Part shown: in pieces, positions 16,660 through 24,925 of the stretch
Layout of the letters: each line of letters begins with the position of its first letter
How positions within the stretch are numbered: the first letter of the stretch is position 1
Source of the DNA: Fodinicurvata sediminis DSM 21159
Lineage (GTDB): Bacteria > Pseudomonadota > Alphaproteobacteria > Kiloniellales > DSM-21159
NCBI RefSeq assembly: GCF_000420625.1
Contig: NZ_ATVH01000014.1
Coordinates: forward strand, 186,001-250,000
Direction of reading: 5' to 3'
Length of the DNA: 64,000 nucleotides
Translations under genes and position numbers: made by a program
Notes under the pieces: generated by a model
Databases searched by the model: none
What the model saw: the letters and a program-made list of their open reading frames with translations, nothing else
What the model was told of the DNA's origin: nothing

Positions 16660-18140
16660 GTGACAGAACTTGCCTGAAGCAGCCGCGGAAATGGCTTGCC
16701 GGCCTGGCCATGGCCATGGCACTGCCCTTGATGGCGGGCTGCGAGACCGCCCCGGCCACGGGAGAACAGATCTTCACCGGCGGCATGACCCAGGAGCGTG
16801 AGCGCGAAGTCGGCCGCGAAATGCATCAGGAAGCCAAGGAGCAGTTTGGCGGCGTCTATGACGATCCGGAACTAAACGAGTATGTCAGCTCGATCGGCAA
16901 CCTGCTGGCCCGCACCTCGGAAATGCCCAATCTGGATTTCACCTTCACCGTGATCGACAGTCCGGATGTCAACGCCTTCGCCCTGCCCGGCGGCTATGTC
17001 TATGTCACGCGCGGCCTGGTCGCGCTTGCCAACAACGAAGCCGAACTGGCCAGTGTCATCGGCCACGAAATCGGTCACGTCACGGCCCGCCATGCCGCCG
17101 CACGCCAGGGTTCGTCCGTTCTTGCCGGGGCGGCGCAGCTTGGACTGGCCGTCCTGCTGGGGGGTGAAGCGGCTCAGGCGGCGGCCCCGGTCTCTGCGGC
17201 CATGATCCAAAGCTACAGTCGCGAACAGGAGTTCGAGGCGGACACCCTGGGCATCCGCTACCTGGCGCGAGCCGGTTATGATACCCGGGCTTCCAGCGCC
17301 TTCCTCAATTCGCTACAGCAGAACAGTCGCCTTAATGCCGAGATGGCTGGCCGCGGCGGTGCGGCCGACGACTTCGATATCATGCAGAGCCATCCACGCA
17401 CTGCGGATCGCGTACAGCAGGCCGCAGCCCAGGCAGGCGTCAGCGCACCGCGAGACCCCATGCTGGAGCGTGATCTCTACCTCTCGAAGATCGACGGCAT
17501 GCTCTATGGCGACAGCCCAAGCGAAGGCTTCATCCGCGGGAATCGCTTCTCGCATCCCCAGATGCGCATCACCTTTACCGTGCCCGAAGGATTCCACCTT
17601 CGGAACAGCAGCGACAAGGTGGTGGCCAGCGGGCCGAACGGAGCGGGCATCATATTCGATGGAGACCGGCAACAGACGGGTGGCTCCATGCAGGATTACC
17701 TGACCCGGCAATGGGCCCAGGGCATTCGCCTGGAACAGGTGGAAACCCTGGACATCAACGGCATGGAAGCCGCCACGGCCGTAACCCGCGCGAACACCAA
17801 CCAGGGCCCTCGCGACCTGCGCTTGGTGGCCATTCGGGAAAGCGGCAACCAGATCTATCGCTTCATGTTCGTCACACCGCCACAAGCGACCAGCCAGCTC
17901 TCGCAAGGCTTGCGTGAAACCACTTACAGCTTCCGGCGCCTCAGCCAGAGCGAAGCCAATTCGCTGCGCCCCTATCGCCTGCGCATCCATCAGGTTCGGC
18001 AAGGAGAGAGCGTCACCGACATCGCCAACAGGATGCCTTTCGACCGATACCGCGAGGCCCGTTTCCGCGTTCTGAACGGCCTGGGGCCCAATGACCGGCT
18101 GCGAGCCGGCGACAGGGTCAAGATCGTGGTGGAGGGATAG
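16656..18140 (+). CDS. M48-family metalloprotease lipoprotein with C-terminal LysM-like segment
   Basis: This 494-residue zinc protease has a lipoprotein signal peptide with a lipobox ending LMAGC (Cys29). The catalytic HEIGH motif is at 137-141 and EFEAD, with the third zinc ligand, at 192-196. This layout is that of the BepA/LoiP-type periplasmic M48 proteases, which handle misfolded outer-membrane proteins. The last 50 residues (IHQVRQGESVTDIANRMP through RLRAGDRVKIVVEG) resemble a LysM fold that could bind peptidoglycan. The gene overlaps the SNase-like gene (ATGA). A second M48 protein is encoded at 24897-26261. Confidence 0.9.
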   Translation: MSDRTCLKQPRKWLAGLAMAMALPLMAGCETAPATGEQIFTGGMTQEREREVGREMHQEAKEQFGGVYDDPELNEYVSSIGNLLARTSEMPNLDFTFTVIDSPDVNAFALPGGYVYVTRGLVALANNEAELASVIGHEIGHVTARHAAARQGSSVLAGAAQLGLAVLLGGEAAQAAAPVSAAMIQSYSREQEFEADTLGIRYLARAGYDTRASSAFLNSLQQNSRLNAEMAGRGGAADDFDIMQSHPRTADRVQQAAAQAGVSAPRDPMLERDLYLSKIDGMLYGDSPSEGFIRGNRFSHPQMRITFTVPEGFHLRNSSDKVVASGPNGAGIIFDGDRQQTGGSMQDYLTRQWAQGIRLEQVETLDINGMEAATAVTRANTNQGPRDLRLVAIRESGNQIYRFMFVTPPQATSQLSQGLRETTYSFRRLSQSEANSLRPYRLRIHQVRQGESVTDIANRMPFDRYREARFRVLNGLGPNDRLRAGDRVKIVVEG

Positions 18141-18292
18141 ACATGCTTTCGGTTCGGCGCATGAGAGCGAGGGCATGGCTGCCATGTCCGTTGCGGACAG
18201 CCACAGCGATTGCGCCAAACGGGATCCAGGAGTGAAATCACCTTCTTGAAGCGTGCTTACCGGGGGGCGGTAAGCCCAGGGATGGAGATTTC

Positions 18293-19513
18293 ATGTCCAG
18301 CCTGCGCCGGGGACAGACTCTGGACACAGCTGCACTGAAGGTGATCGCAGCGGCTTTCCTGGCCGTTCTGGTCGGAATCGGCCTGTCGCGCTTCGCCTAT
18401 ACCCCCCTGCTTCCGGCCATCATCGAAGCTGGCTGGTTCGAGCCGGGCCAGGCCGCCTATCTTGGGGCGGCCAATCTGGCCGGTTACCTGCTGGGCGCAC
18501 TCTGCGGTCAACGCCTGACACGCTACTGCACGCCGGCCACAGCCTTGCGCCTCCTCATGCTGGTGGCCACCGCCGCCTTTGCCGCCAGTGCACTGCCCAT
18601 TTCCTTTGGCTGGTATTTCCTCTGGCGCCTGCTGTCCGGTCTGACGGGCGGAGCCTTGATGGTCATTGCCGCCCCCTCGGCCCTGGCGCACAGCCCACAA
18701 AACCTTCGAGGCCTTGCCTCGGGGGCAATCTTCACCGGCGTAGGCCTCGGCATCGTGCTCTCGGGCACGCTGGTTCCCTTGCTCCTGTCCCGCGGACTCG
18801 TCGTGGCTTGGCTAGGACTGGCGCTGTTGTCACTCTGTGCCAGCCTGCTCGTCTGGTGGTGGTGGCCTCGCGATAGCGGCAGGCACAGGAGTCAGGACTC
18901 GGTCGCACCGTTGTCCCATCAGGGTCATGCCGCTGCCTGGCGCAGCGACATGCTGGCCATTTATGCCAGCTATGGACTGACCGCGATCGGCCTTGTCCCC
19001 CACATGGTTTTCCTGGCGGATTTCGTGGCCCGGGGACTCGGACAGGGCGTGTTCCTTGGAGGAGTTTACTGGGCCATCCTTGGCCTGGGCGCCCTGCTGG
19101 GACCGCTGGCCTCGGGGCGGCTTGCCGACCATGTCGGCTTCGGTACGGCGCTTCGCACCCTGGTGCTGATCAACATCGTGACGATTGGCCTGCTCTCCAT
19201 GAACCACGCCATTCCGCTTCTTGTCCTCTCCAGCCTGCTGGGTGGCGCCGCCATAACCGGCAGTGTCACCCTGGTTCTTGGACAGACACGCGCGCATATC
19301 GCTGACCCTCTGGCGCATGGCCAGGCTTGGAGCCTGGCCACGGTCACCTTCGCCCTGGGTCAAGCCGTCAGCGGATACGGATTTTCCTGGCTGTTCGCGC
19401 GCAGTGACGGAGACTTCGGATTGCTGTTCCTGATCGCGTCACTGGCGCTGCTGCTCGCGTTCGGGGCCAGCCTGCTTTCACGCTTCCTGAGCCCGGGCAG
19501 GCTGCGACTCTAG
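18293..19513 (+). CDS. YbfB/YjiJ-family MFS transporter
   Basis: This 406-residue membrane protein has about twelve hydrophobic segments. The N-terminus (VGIGLSRFAYTPLLPAIIEAGWFEPGQAAYLGAANLAGYLLGAL) is the hallmark of the YbfB/YjiJ MFS subfamily. GGALMVIAAPSAL and the GLGALLGPLASGRLADHVGF loop between helices 8 and 9 support the fold. The substrate is not known. GGAG lies 5 bases before the ATG. The gene is convergent with rpoH; the two stops are only 6 bases apart. Confidence 0.88.
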   Translation: MSSLRRGQTLDTAALKVIAAAFLAVLVGIGLSRFAYTPLLPAIIEAGWFEPGQAAYLGAANLAGYLLGALCGQRLTRYCTPATALRLLMLVATAAFAASALPISFGWYFLWRLLSGLTGGALMVIAAPSALAHSPQNLRGLASGAIFTGVGLGIVLSGTLVPLLLSRGLVVAWLGLALLSLCASLLVWWWWPRDSGRHRSQDSVAPLSHQGHAAAWRSDMLAIYASYGLTAIGLVPHMVFLADFVARGLGQGVFLGGVYWAILGLGALLGPLASGRLADHVGFGTALRTLVLINIVTIGLLSMNHAIPLLVLSSLLGGAAITGSVTLVLGQTRAHIADPLAHGQAWSLATVTFALGQAVSGYGFSWLFARSDGDFGLLFLIASLALLLAFGASLLSRFLSPGRLRL

Positions 19514-19519
19514 AAGTCT

Positions 19520-20410
19520 TCAGGCTTCAAGCATCAGGTCGTTGGGCCGGGCACCATGCTGCATGACAGCCGACCGCAACTTGCCAAGCGCACGATTCTC
19601 CAACTGGCGCACCCGTTCCTTGCTGACTCCGAGCCGGTGTCCCAGGGTTTCCAGGGTCACCACATCCTCGTCCTCGGCCAGACGCCGTGCCTCGATGATC
19701 TGGCGCTCGCGCGTGTCCAGGCACTCAAGCGCATCCTTCAGCCAGCGCGAACGCTGCTGGATATCAAAGGACTGCATGGTGCTGTCTTCGGGTCCGGCGC
19801 GCTCATCGGCCAGAAAATCCTGCCATTCAGCTTCTTCTTCCTCGTTCAGGGAGGCATTGAGGGACTGATCCGAACCGGACAGGCGAATTTCCATGGATTC
19901 CACGTCACTCAAGGCCACCTTCAGGTCGCGGGCAATCTTGCCGCGACCTTCATCGTCCAGGCCCGCGCCACTGTTCTCTTCGATCTGTGCACGCAGGCGG
20001 CGCAGGTTGAAGAACAGGGATTTCTGGGAAGCCGTGGTTCCTGTGCGCACGATCGACCAATTGCGCAGGATGAAGTCCTGAATGGCAGAGCGGATCCACC
20101 AGGTTGCATAGGTTGAAAAGCGTACCTCCCGGTCCGGCTCGAAACGTGCCGCGGCCTGCATCAGGCCGACGGATCCTTCCTGGACCAGGTCGCTGACAGG
20201 CAGGCCATAATGACGAAAGCGCATGGCACTGGAAATCACCAGGCGCATGTAGCTGCGGATCAGTTCGTGGAGCGCAGCTTCGTCCTGACGGTCCCGCCAG
20301 GCACTGGCCAGTTCGAACTCGTGCTCACGGCTCAAGAGCGGTTCGGACATGCTACGTCTAATGAAACGGGCGCCGGCACGCTGGGTTTGACTGTCTTCGT
20401 AGTGTGCCAT
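19520..20410 (-). CDS. rpoH: RNA polymerase sigma-32 factor (heat shock sigma)
   Basis: This 296-residue sigma-70-family factor is of the RpoH group. Region 2 includes RLVISSAMRFRHYGLPVSDLVQEGSVGLMQAAARFEPDREVRFSTYATWWIRSAIQDFILRNWSIVR; the ATWWIR and RNWSIVR stretches are typical of RpoH. Region 4 ends with LGVSKERVRQLENRALGKLR. It directs core RNA polymerase to heat-shock promoters. I chose the ATG at 20410, with AAGGA upstream; an in-frame GTG at 20425 is a less likely start. A 9-base inverted repeat lies in the leader at 20432-20464. Confidence 0.95.
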   Translation of the reverse strand: MAHYEDSQTQRAGARFIRRSMSEPLLSREHEFELASAWRDRQDEAALHELIRSYMRLVISSAMRFRHYGLPVSDLVQEGSVGLMQAAARFEPDREVRFSTYATWWIRSAIQDFILRNWSIVRTGTTASQKSLFFNLRRLRAQIEENSGAGLDDEGRGKIARDLKVALSDVESMEIRLSGSDQSLNASLNEEEEAEWQDFLADERAGPEDSTMQSFDIQQRSRWLKDALECLDTRERQIIEARRLAEDEDVVTLETLGHRLGVSKERVRQLENRALGKLRSAVMQHGARPNDLMLEA

Positions 20411-20431
20411 CTGTGCTTCCTTCACCTATCA

Positions 20432-20464
20432 AAGCGTAAATATTCATTGAAATGCTTTACGCTT
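20432..20464 (-). promoter_or_regulatory. Inverted repeat in the rpoH leader
   Basis: AAGCGTAAA at 20432-20440 and TTTACGCTT at 20456-20464 are perfect 9-base arms with a 15-nt spacer, 21 bases upstream of the chosen rpoH ATG and just ahead of its ribosome-binding region. It could be an mRNA hairpin or a DNA operator. No ROSE-type sequence was recognised. Confidence 0.45.
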
Positions 20465-20530
20465 CTAAGCGGTGAATGGATCACCGGCGCATGAAAAAGC
20501 CAAAAACCAGCCGTCAAGACGGCGGACTAT

Positions 20531-21331
20531 TCAGGCTTCCAGCGCGTCGACCACCTGTCCGTCTGGCAGGAAACAGGCGGCCACCAGCGAGCCGCCAAAA
20601 CCACAGCCAGCATCCAGCGTCGCGGTATAGTCCTCGACCAGCACACCGGGGTGGTTTTTCTCGAAACCGCGCACCACGCGCTTGTAGCTGCTGTAGGGTC
20701 CATCCAGTGAGGTGAAACTATTGCTGCTCCACCAGAAACTGTCCCGCTGCGTTTCCAGCGGGCGCGAAGGATCGAAACCGCTGTGTACGAACAACAGACC
20801 GTGATCGTCGGTATAGGCGGCACGACGTATGGAACCCATGAACTCGTAATGTCCAGGCCGCGCCTGGATGCGTGCACGCAGGGTTTGTGTCCAGCGTGTC
20901 AGGCCGACAGTTCCGCTGCCCGCGGCACGGCGAGCTTCTTCAGGGTCCATGCCATAGGCCTCAAGCGTTGCGCCAACCCCCTGTTGCAGCATCCATTCCA
21001 GAACCATGCGCGGGTCTGTTGCGAATTGCAGTTGCAGCAACTTCTGCCACATCTCCTCCTGGCTACCGCGCAGGAAGACCACCTGTTCATTGGTGTCGGC
21101 CTCAAGCGTCATAAAGGCGGTGCGGAATCCCAGCAACTCGTCCAGGGTTTCACCGGAGGCCGCTCCACGTCCCAGCATGTTTCCCAGGTAAACCAGGCGG
21201 TCGCCTGCTTCCGCGCGGGGCCAGAGCTTTTCATGCAGAGCAATCAGGCGCTCCGCCTCACCATGAATGGACGCAACGGCCCAGACGCGACGCGTATCGA
21301 CAAGTTCCCCGAAAATCTGCCCACTGCTCAT
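20531..21331 (-). CDS. PPP-type (calcineurin-fold) phosphatase-like protein with degenerate metal site
   Basis: This 266-residue protein follows the layout of bacterial serine/threonine PPP phosphatases. WAVASIHGE at 17-25 stands where GDxHG is expected, GDRLVYLGNMLGRG at 43-56 where GDxVDRG is expected, VFLRGSQEE at 85-93 where GNHE is expected, and LLFVHSGFDP at 179-188 is the later HxG motif. Three motifs have changed key ligands: Asp to Ser, Asp to Asn plus Asp to Gly, and Asn-His to Ser-Gln. The fold is therefore probably kept but metal-dependent catalysis is doubtful. The gene lies between carD and rpoH on the same strand; a regulatory or binding role is speculation. Confidence 0.75.
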   Translation of the reverse strand: MSSGQIFGELVDTRRVWAVASIHGEAERLIALHEKLWPRAEAGDRLVYLGNMLGRGAASGETLDELLGFRTAFMTLEADTNEQVVFLRGSQEEMWQKLLQLQFATDPRMVLEWMLQQGVGATLEAYGMDPEEARRAAGSGTVGLTRWTQTLRARIQARPGHYEFMGSIRRAAYTDDHGLLFVHSGFDPSRPLETQRDSFWWSSNSFTSLDGPYSSYKRVVRGFEKNHPGVLVEDYTATLDAGCGFGGSLVAACFLPDGQVVDALEA

Positions 21332-21497
21332 ATTGCCGCCGTCATCTGCCCCTGGTTGCGCTTCTGCGACTCCGTCTCCGCCGCAAGCGTACCAGCATAG
21401 ACGTCAACTGCACAGAGAGCCCCGTCAAGTCATCAGCTGGTGGCAGCCAGGACAGGCATGGCGATGAGATCAGCAGGGAAGGAAGGGAAGACCGGCT

Positions 21498-21995
21498 TCA
21501 CGCTGCCTTCAACATGCTCTCAAGCCTCTCCGCGGCCGCGGACTCGTCAATCTGTTCCAGCGCGGCAAACTCGCGAGCCAGACGATCCAGGGCCGCCTGG
21601 TACATCTGACGTTCACTGTAGGACTGCTCGGGCTGATCATCGGCACGGTGCAGGTCGCGCACCACTTCGGCAATCGACACAGGGTCGCCGGAATTGATCT
21701 TGGCCTCGTATTCCTGGGCGCGCCGGCTCCACATGGTACGCTTGGCACGGCTACGTCCCTTCAGTGTCGTCAGGGCCGACTCCATGATCTTCTTGGAAGA
21801 CAGCTTGCGCAAACCGGACTTGTGGGCCTTTTCCACAGGAACGCGCAGGATCATGCGGTCATGCTCGAACTTGATCACGATCAGTTCGACCTTGAAGCCC
21901 GAAATGTCCTGCTGCTCTATCTCAAGAATCCGCCCAACACCATGTGTTGGATAAACCACGAAATCACCCGCCGAAAACTCCAGTTTCTTCGCCAT
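21498..21995 (-). CDS. carD: CarD family transcriptional regulator
   Basis: This 165-residue protein has the CarD_CdnL_TRCF N-terminal domain (FSAGDFVVYPTHGVGRILEIE, then ILRVPVEKAHKSGLRKL) and the helical DNA-binding C-terminal part (WSRRAQEYEAKINSGDPVSIAEVVRDLHR). CarD binds RNA polymerase beta and stabilises open complexes. The ATG at 21995 gives the canonical start MAKKLEFSAGD. The frame continues 32 codons upstream to 22091 but has no conserved content there. The fdxA-carD neighbourhood is common in alphaproteobacteria. Confidence 0.95.
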   Translation of the reverse strand: MAKKLEFSAGDFVVYPTHGVGRILEIEQQDISGFKVELIVIKFEHDRMILRVPVEKAHKSGLRKLSSKKIMESALTTLKGRSRAKRTMWSRRAQEYEAKINSGDPVSIAEVVRDLHRADDQPEQSYSERQMYQAALDRLAREFAALEQIDESAAAERLESMLKAA

Positions 21996-22178
21996 CTCTC
22001 GATTCAGTCTCCGTATAACCGCCTCTGCGGAAGGGGCATGCAGCAGCCACCCGAATGCCTGCGGATGTCCGGCCCGACGCAAAACAGGCAAGGATGCGGC
22101 ACGGGCGTGTGAACACGCACTTGCCGCCGTTACTCTTATCTGTTAGCGAGATGCAGGATCAAAGGCTCTGCTGTTTGC

Positions 22179-22210
22179 AAAAAAGCATGGCATGGCCGGT
22201 CCGCCGGCCA
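22179..22210 (-). terminator. Possible rho-independent terminator downstream of fdxA
   Basis: TGGCCGG at 22193-22199 pairs with CCGGCCA at 22204-22210 around a 4-base loop. In the minus direction a run of six T follows about 8 bases after the stem. The offset between stem and T-run makes this only a moderate candidate. Confidence 0.35.
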
Positions 22211-22262
22211 CCATCTTTTACAAATATACGACAATCTGCGGCAAAATACAACGCACCTGCAA

Positions 22263-22279
22263 CATGACCTTAGGTCATG
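22263..22279. promoter_or_regulatory. 17-bp perfect palindrome between carD and fdxA
   Basis: CATGACCT-T-AGGTCATG is a perfect dyad with 8-base arms. It is downstream of fdxA and upstream of carD (both leftward), so it could be an operator for carD. The binding protein is unknown. Confidence 0.4.
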
Positions 22280-22332
22280 CGGCAATTGGCACGTTGCAGA
22301 TGGCCTCTTTCCTGACGGATTAGAGCCGAAGG

Positions 22333-22671
22333 TCAGTCACCCTGACCAGGATTTGGAGTGAAGTACTTCTCGTACTTCTTCTCCTCGCCCAAGTGCGAGT
22401 CGGCATCGGCCGGCGCCTCACCCTTGGCAATGATATTCGGCCACTGTTCACTGAAGTCCTTGTTCAGTTCCAGCCACTTGTCGGCTTCCGGATCGCTGTC
22501 TGGCAGAATGGCTTCGGGCGGGCATTCCGGCTCGCAGACGCCGCAGTCAATGCATTCGTCGGGATGGATGACCAGCATGTTCTCGCCCTCATAGAAGCAA
22601 TCAACAGGACAGACCTCCACACAATCCATGTACTTGCACTTGATGCAGGCTTCGGTCACCACGTAGGTCAT
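22333..22671 (-). CDS. fdxA: 7Fe-8S ferredoxin FdxA
   Basis: This 112-residue ferredoxin has two cluster motifs near the N-terminus. The first is [21 protein letters not shown], with a modified spacing that supports a 3Fe-4S cluster. The second is [12 protein letters not shown] for a 4Fe-4S cluster. The acidic C-terminal tail (about 50 residues, [11 protein letters not shown]) is typical of FdxA-type ferredoxins in proteobacteria. It transfers electrons in the cytoplasm; partners cannot be seen here. Confidence 0.95.
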   Translation of the reverse strand: MTYVVTEACIKCKYMDCVEVCPVDCFYEGENMLVIHPDECIDCGVCEPECPPEAILPDSDPEADKWLELNKDFSEQWPNIIAKGEAPADADSHLGEEKKYEKYFTPNPGQGD

Positions 22672-22885
22672 GCTTCTTCTCTCCTGTCCCGGCCTGGGGC
22701 CGGACTGCTAAACTGGTATCCGTCTATATGGTCTCTCTTCCACTGCAACTAAACAGCCGAGTGGGCTTTCCGGCCTCTTTCTAAACAAACAGACGGTTCA
22801 CTCAAGTCCTATCCTTGCAAAAACAACAATTGTCATACGTTTAAAGATCTAATTTACCCGACCATAATGAGGAAATTGAGCTTCC

Positions 22886-23512
22886 ATGAACAAGCAACAC
22901 AGTCCGGCCGCACTGCGAAATCGCACCCCCATCGCCCAGGTCTTGGAAGGCATCCTGCCGGAAAGCGGCACCGTTCTGGAGGTTGCCAGCGGCAGCGGTG
23001 AACACGTAACCCATTTTGCACGCCATTTCCCCCAATTGACGTGGCTTCCCAGCGATCCTTCCGCGGAGGCCCGATCCAGTATCACGGATCACCTGCAAGA
23101 ATCTGGCCTATCCAACTGCCTGCCGCCGGTTGCGCTCGATGCCAGCGATCCGCAGTGGCCGGCCAGCCTGCTCCAGGAAACCGAACTTCATGCCATTGTC
23201 TGCATCAACATGATCCACATCGCGCCCTGGAAGGCCTGTCTGGGACTGCTGGAGGGGGCCGCAGATCTGCTGCCGGAAGAGGCACCGCTCTACCTTTACG
23301 GCCCCTACCAACGTGCAGGAAAGCACACAAGTGAGAGCAACGCGGCCTTCGATGCCCAGCTTCAGCAGCGCAATCCCGAATGGGGCGTGCGCAACCTGGA
23401 GACAGTCTGCGAAGAAGCACAGGACCGTGGCTTCCGGTTGGAAAAAACCGTTGAGATGCCGGCCAACAATCTCTCTGTCGTCTTCCGCCACTCAGCCGCC
23501 GCACGAAGGTGA
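22886..23512 (+). CDS. DUF938 family SAM-dependent methyltransferase
   Basis: This 208-residue protein has SPAALRNRTPIAQVLEGILP at the start, motif I VLEVASGSGEHVTHFA around residues 30-46, LPSDPS at the strand 2 end, and INMIHIAPW in the centre. These are the marks of the DUF938 family. PYQRAGKHTSESNAAFD is also family specific. The substrate is not known. The gene is divergent from fdxA and convergent with the gamma-glutamyltransferase gene. Confidence 0.9.
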   Translation: MNKQHSPAALRNRTPIAQVLEGILPESGTVLEVASGSGEHVTHFARHFPQLTWLPSDPSAEARSSITDHLQESGLSNCLPPVALDASDPQWPASLLQETELHAIVCINMIHIAPWKACLGLLEGAADLLPEEAPLYLYGPYQRAGKHTSESNAAFDAQLQQRNPEWGVRNLETVCEEAQDRGFRLEKTVEMPANNLSVVFRHSAAARR

Positions 23513-23545
23513 ATTCATCACCTCCGCACTGACGGGCAGGCCGGC

Positions 23546-24925
23546 TCAGCGAACCAGGAAGGACAAGCCGTCGCTGTGCCCATCGCGCGCGACACTGCAA
23601 CTGCCGGAGCCGGACCCCGTGGCTCCGGTCGGGCAGTGAATGGCATTGATCAGGCTGCGTCGTGCTTCCCCGGGAAGGCCCGACAGGGCTGCGTCCAACC
23701 CCTCGCCTCGATCCAGAACGGCACTCATGACATGCCCGGCCGCACCGGCCGAGTCGCCACCACCCGCAGCTATAGCAAGGCGCGAACGCGGGATGTTCTC
23801 GTTGCCCACCACGGCGGTTGTCAGGGAATCCAGGGCCGGGCCCTGCACGGACTTGGAGGCAATGATGCCACTGTCTTCCAGCAGCACCTGCTCGCCAAAC
23901 AGTCCGCCCATGGAGAACTCACAGGCAACGGCACTGCCGAAACGGTCGGCCACCACAAGTCCGGCGCTGGGCACGGATTGCCCACGATAAGCCGTTGCGT
24001 CCGCTCCCCCTCCAGCAAGGGCCCGGACCATGCGCTGACGTAGCGGTCGTTCGTTAAAGGGACCGGCTGGCAGGAAAAGCTTGTCGTTATCGACCTCGAT
24101 TTCCTGCGGTTCCTGTCTTTGCGGTCGTACACTGCGCACATCTTCCGCAGTCAGGTCGAGTTGAGCACGATTTGCTGCGTCCTCGATCAGCCTGGCCAGG
24201 GTGCTCCCCGCGGAATACCCCACACCTTGCCGGCGCAGGTTGCCAAGCAGTCCGGCCAAGCCGGGCTGAACCAGTTTGTCGCCTTCGCGCAACAGGGCGC
24301 CATCCTGGCGCCGCAGCATCTGCCCAAGACGCGAATCCTCCGGAATTTCATCGGCAGCCTCGTTGAGGTCACGGGCAAAAGCGCGGCTGACGGGCACACC
24401 GCGCCGAGCCAGATTCTCCACCGGCACCAGCAGCTCTTCCCAGTTTCTGGCACCATGCAGGGCATGCAGCAGCGCGAGGCCACGGTCCATTGCCGGTGCC
24501 GGCGTACGGCCTTCGGCGGACTGAGGCAGGAAGGTGATCGAGACGCCTTCGCGCTGGCTCGCCAGGTAGGAGACACAAACGCCGCCCCCTCCGGGGTTGG
24601 CCCGTGACGGCATGGTTACACCCATGGTGAACCCCATGGCGACGGCGGCGTCCGCCGCGCTGCCATTCTCGGCCAGAACGTTGCGCCCCACGACAGCGGC
24701 CTGAGGCTCGTCGGCGGCAACCAATCCGGCAAAGCCTTCGACGGCTTCGCTTTCGCCCGGCTGCTGCACGGAACCGCAAGCCGAAAGCGTCATGAGGCAA
24801 AGCGCCACAATTCCGCCACGCAACTTGCGTTGAGTTGAGGGAACAGCCTCACTAGACTTGCCCGAAGGATTACTAGATTTGTCCGAGGAATTAAGGGTGG
24901 TCCGGTTCAAGCGGATGCGTTTCAT
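23546..24925 (-). CDS. Gamma-glutamyltransferase-family lipoprotein, divergent active site
   Basis: The protein has an N-terminal Ser-rich leader and a lipoprotein signal (VALCLMTLSACGS). The large-subunit start of GGT follows (GLVAADEPQAAVVGRNVLAENGSAADAAVAMGFTMGVTMPSRANPGGGG). The region where GGT carries the autocatalytic Thr (TTHxSVxD) reads VPSAGLVVADRFGSAVAC, so the first Thr appears to be replaced by Ser and the His is lost. The downstream FGEQVLLEDSGIIASK matches the small subunit. Total length of about 460 is short for GGT (about 560-580). Self-processing is uncertain. The ATG at 24925 overlaps the 5' end of the divergent bepA-like gene; a TTG near the signal peptide is an alternative. 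Confidence 0.8.
   Translation of the reverse strand: MKRIRLNRTTLNSSDKSSNPSGKSSEAVPSTQRKLRGGIVALCLMTLSACGSVQQPGESEAVEGFAGLVAADEPQAAVVGRNVLAENGSAADAAVAMGFTMGVTMPSRANPGGGGVCVSYLASQREGVSITFLPQSAEGRTPAPAMDRGLALLHALHGARNWEELLVPVENLARRGVPVSRAFARDLNEAADEIPEDSRLGQMLRRQDGALLREGDKLVQPGLAGLLGNLRRQGVGYSAGSTLARLIEDAANRAQLDLTAEDVRSVRPQRQEPQEIEVDNDKLFLPAGPFNERPLRQRMVRALAGGGADATAYRGQSVPSAGLVVADRFGSAVACEFSMGGLFGEQVLLEDSGIIASKSVQGPALDSLTTAVVGNENIPRSRLAIAAGGGDSAGAAGHVMSAVLDRGEGLDAALSGLPGEARRSLINAIHCPTGATGSGSGSCSVARDGHSDGLSFLVR

Noticed and set aside
17313-18218. 301-codon frame antisense to the M48 protease gene
   Set aside because: Low-complexity shadow translation; the sense frame has HEIGH and EFEAD.
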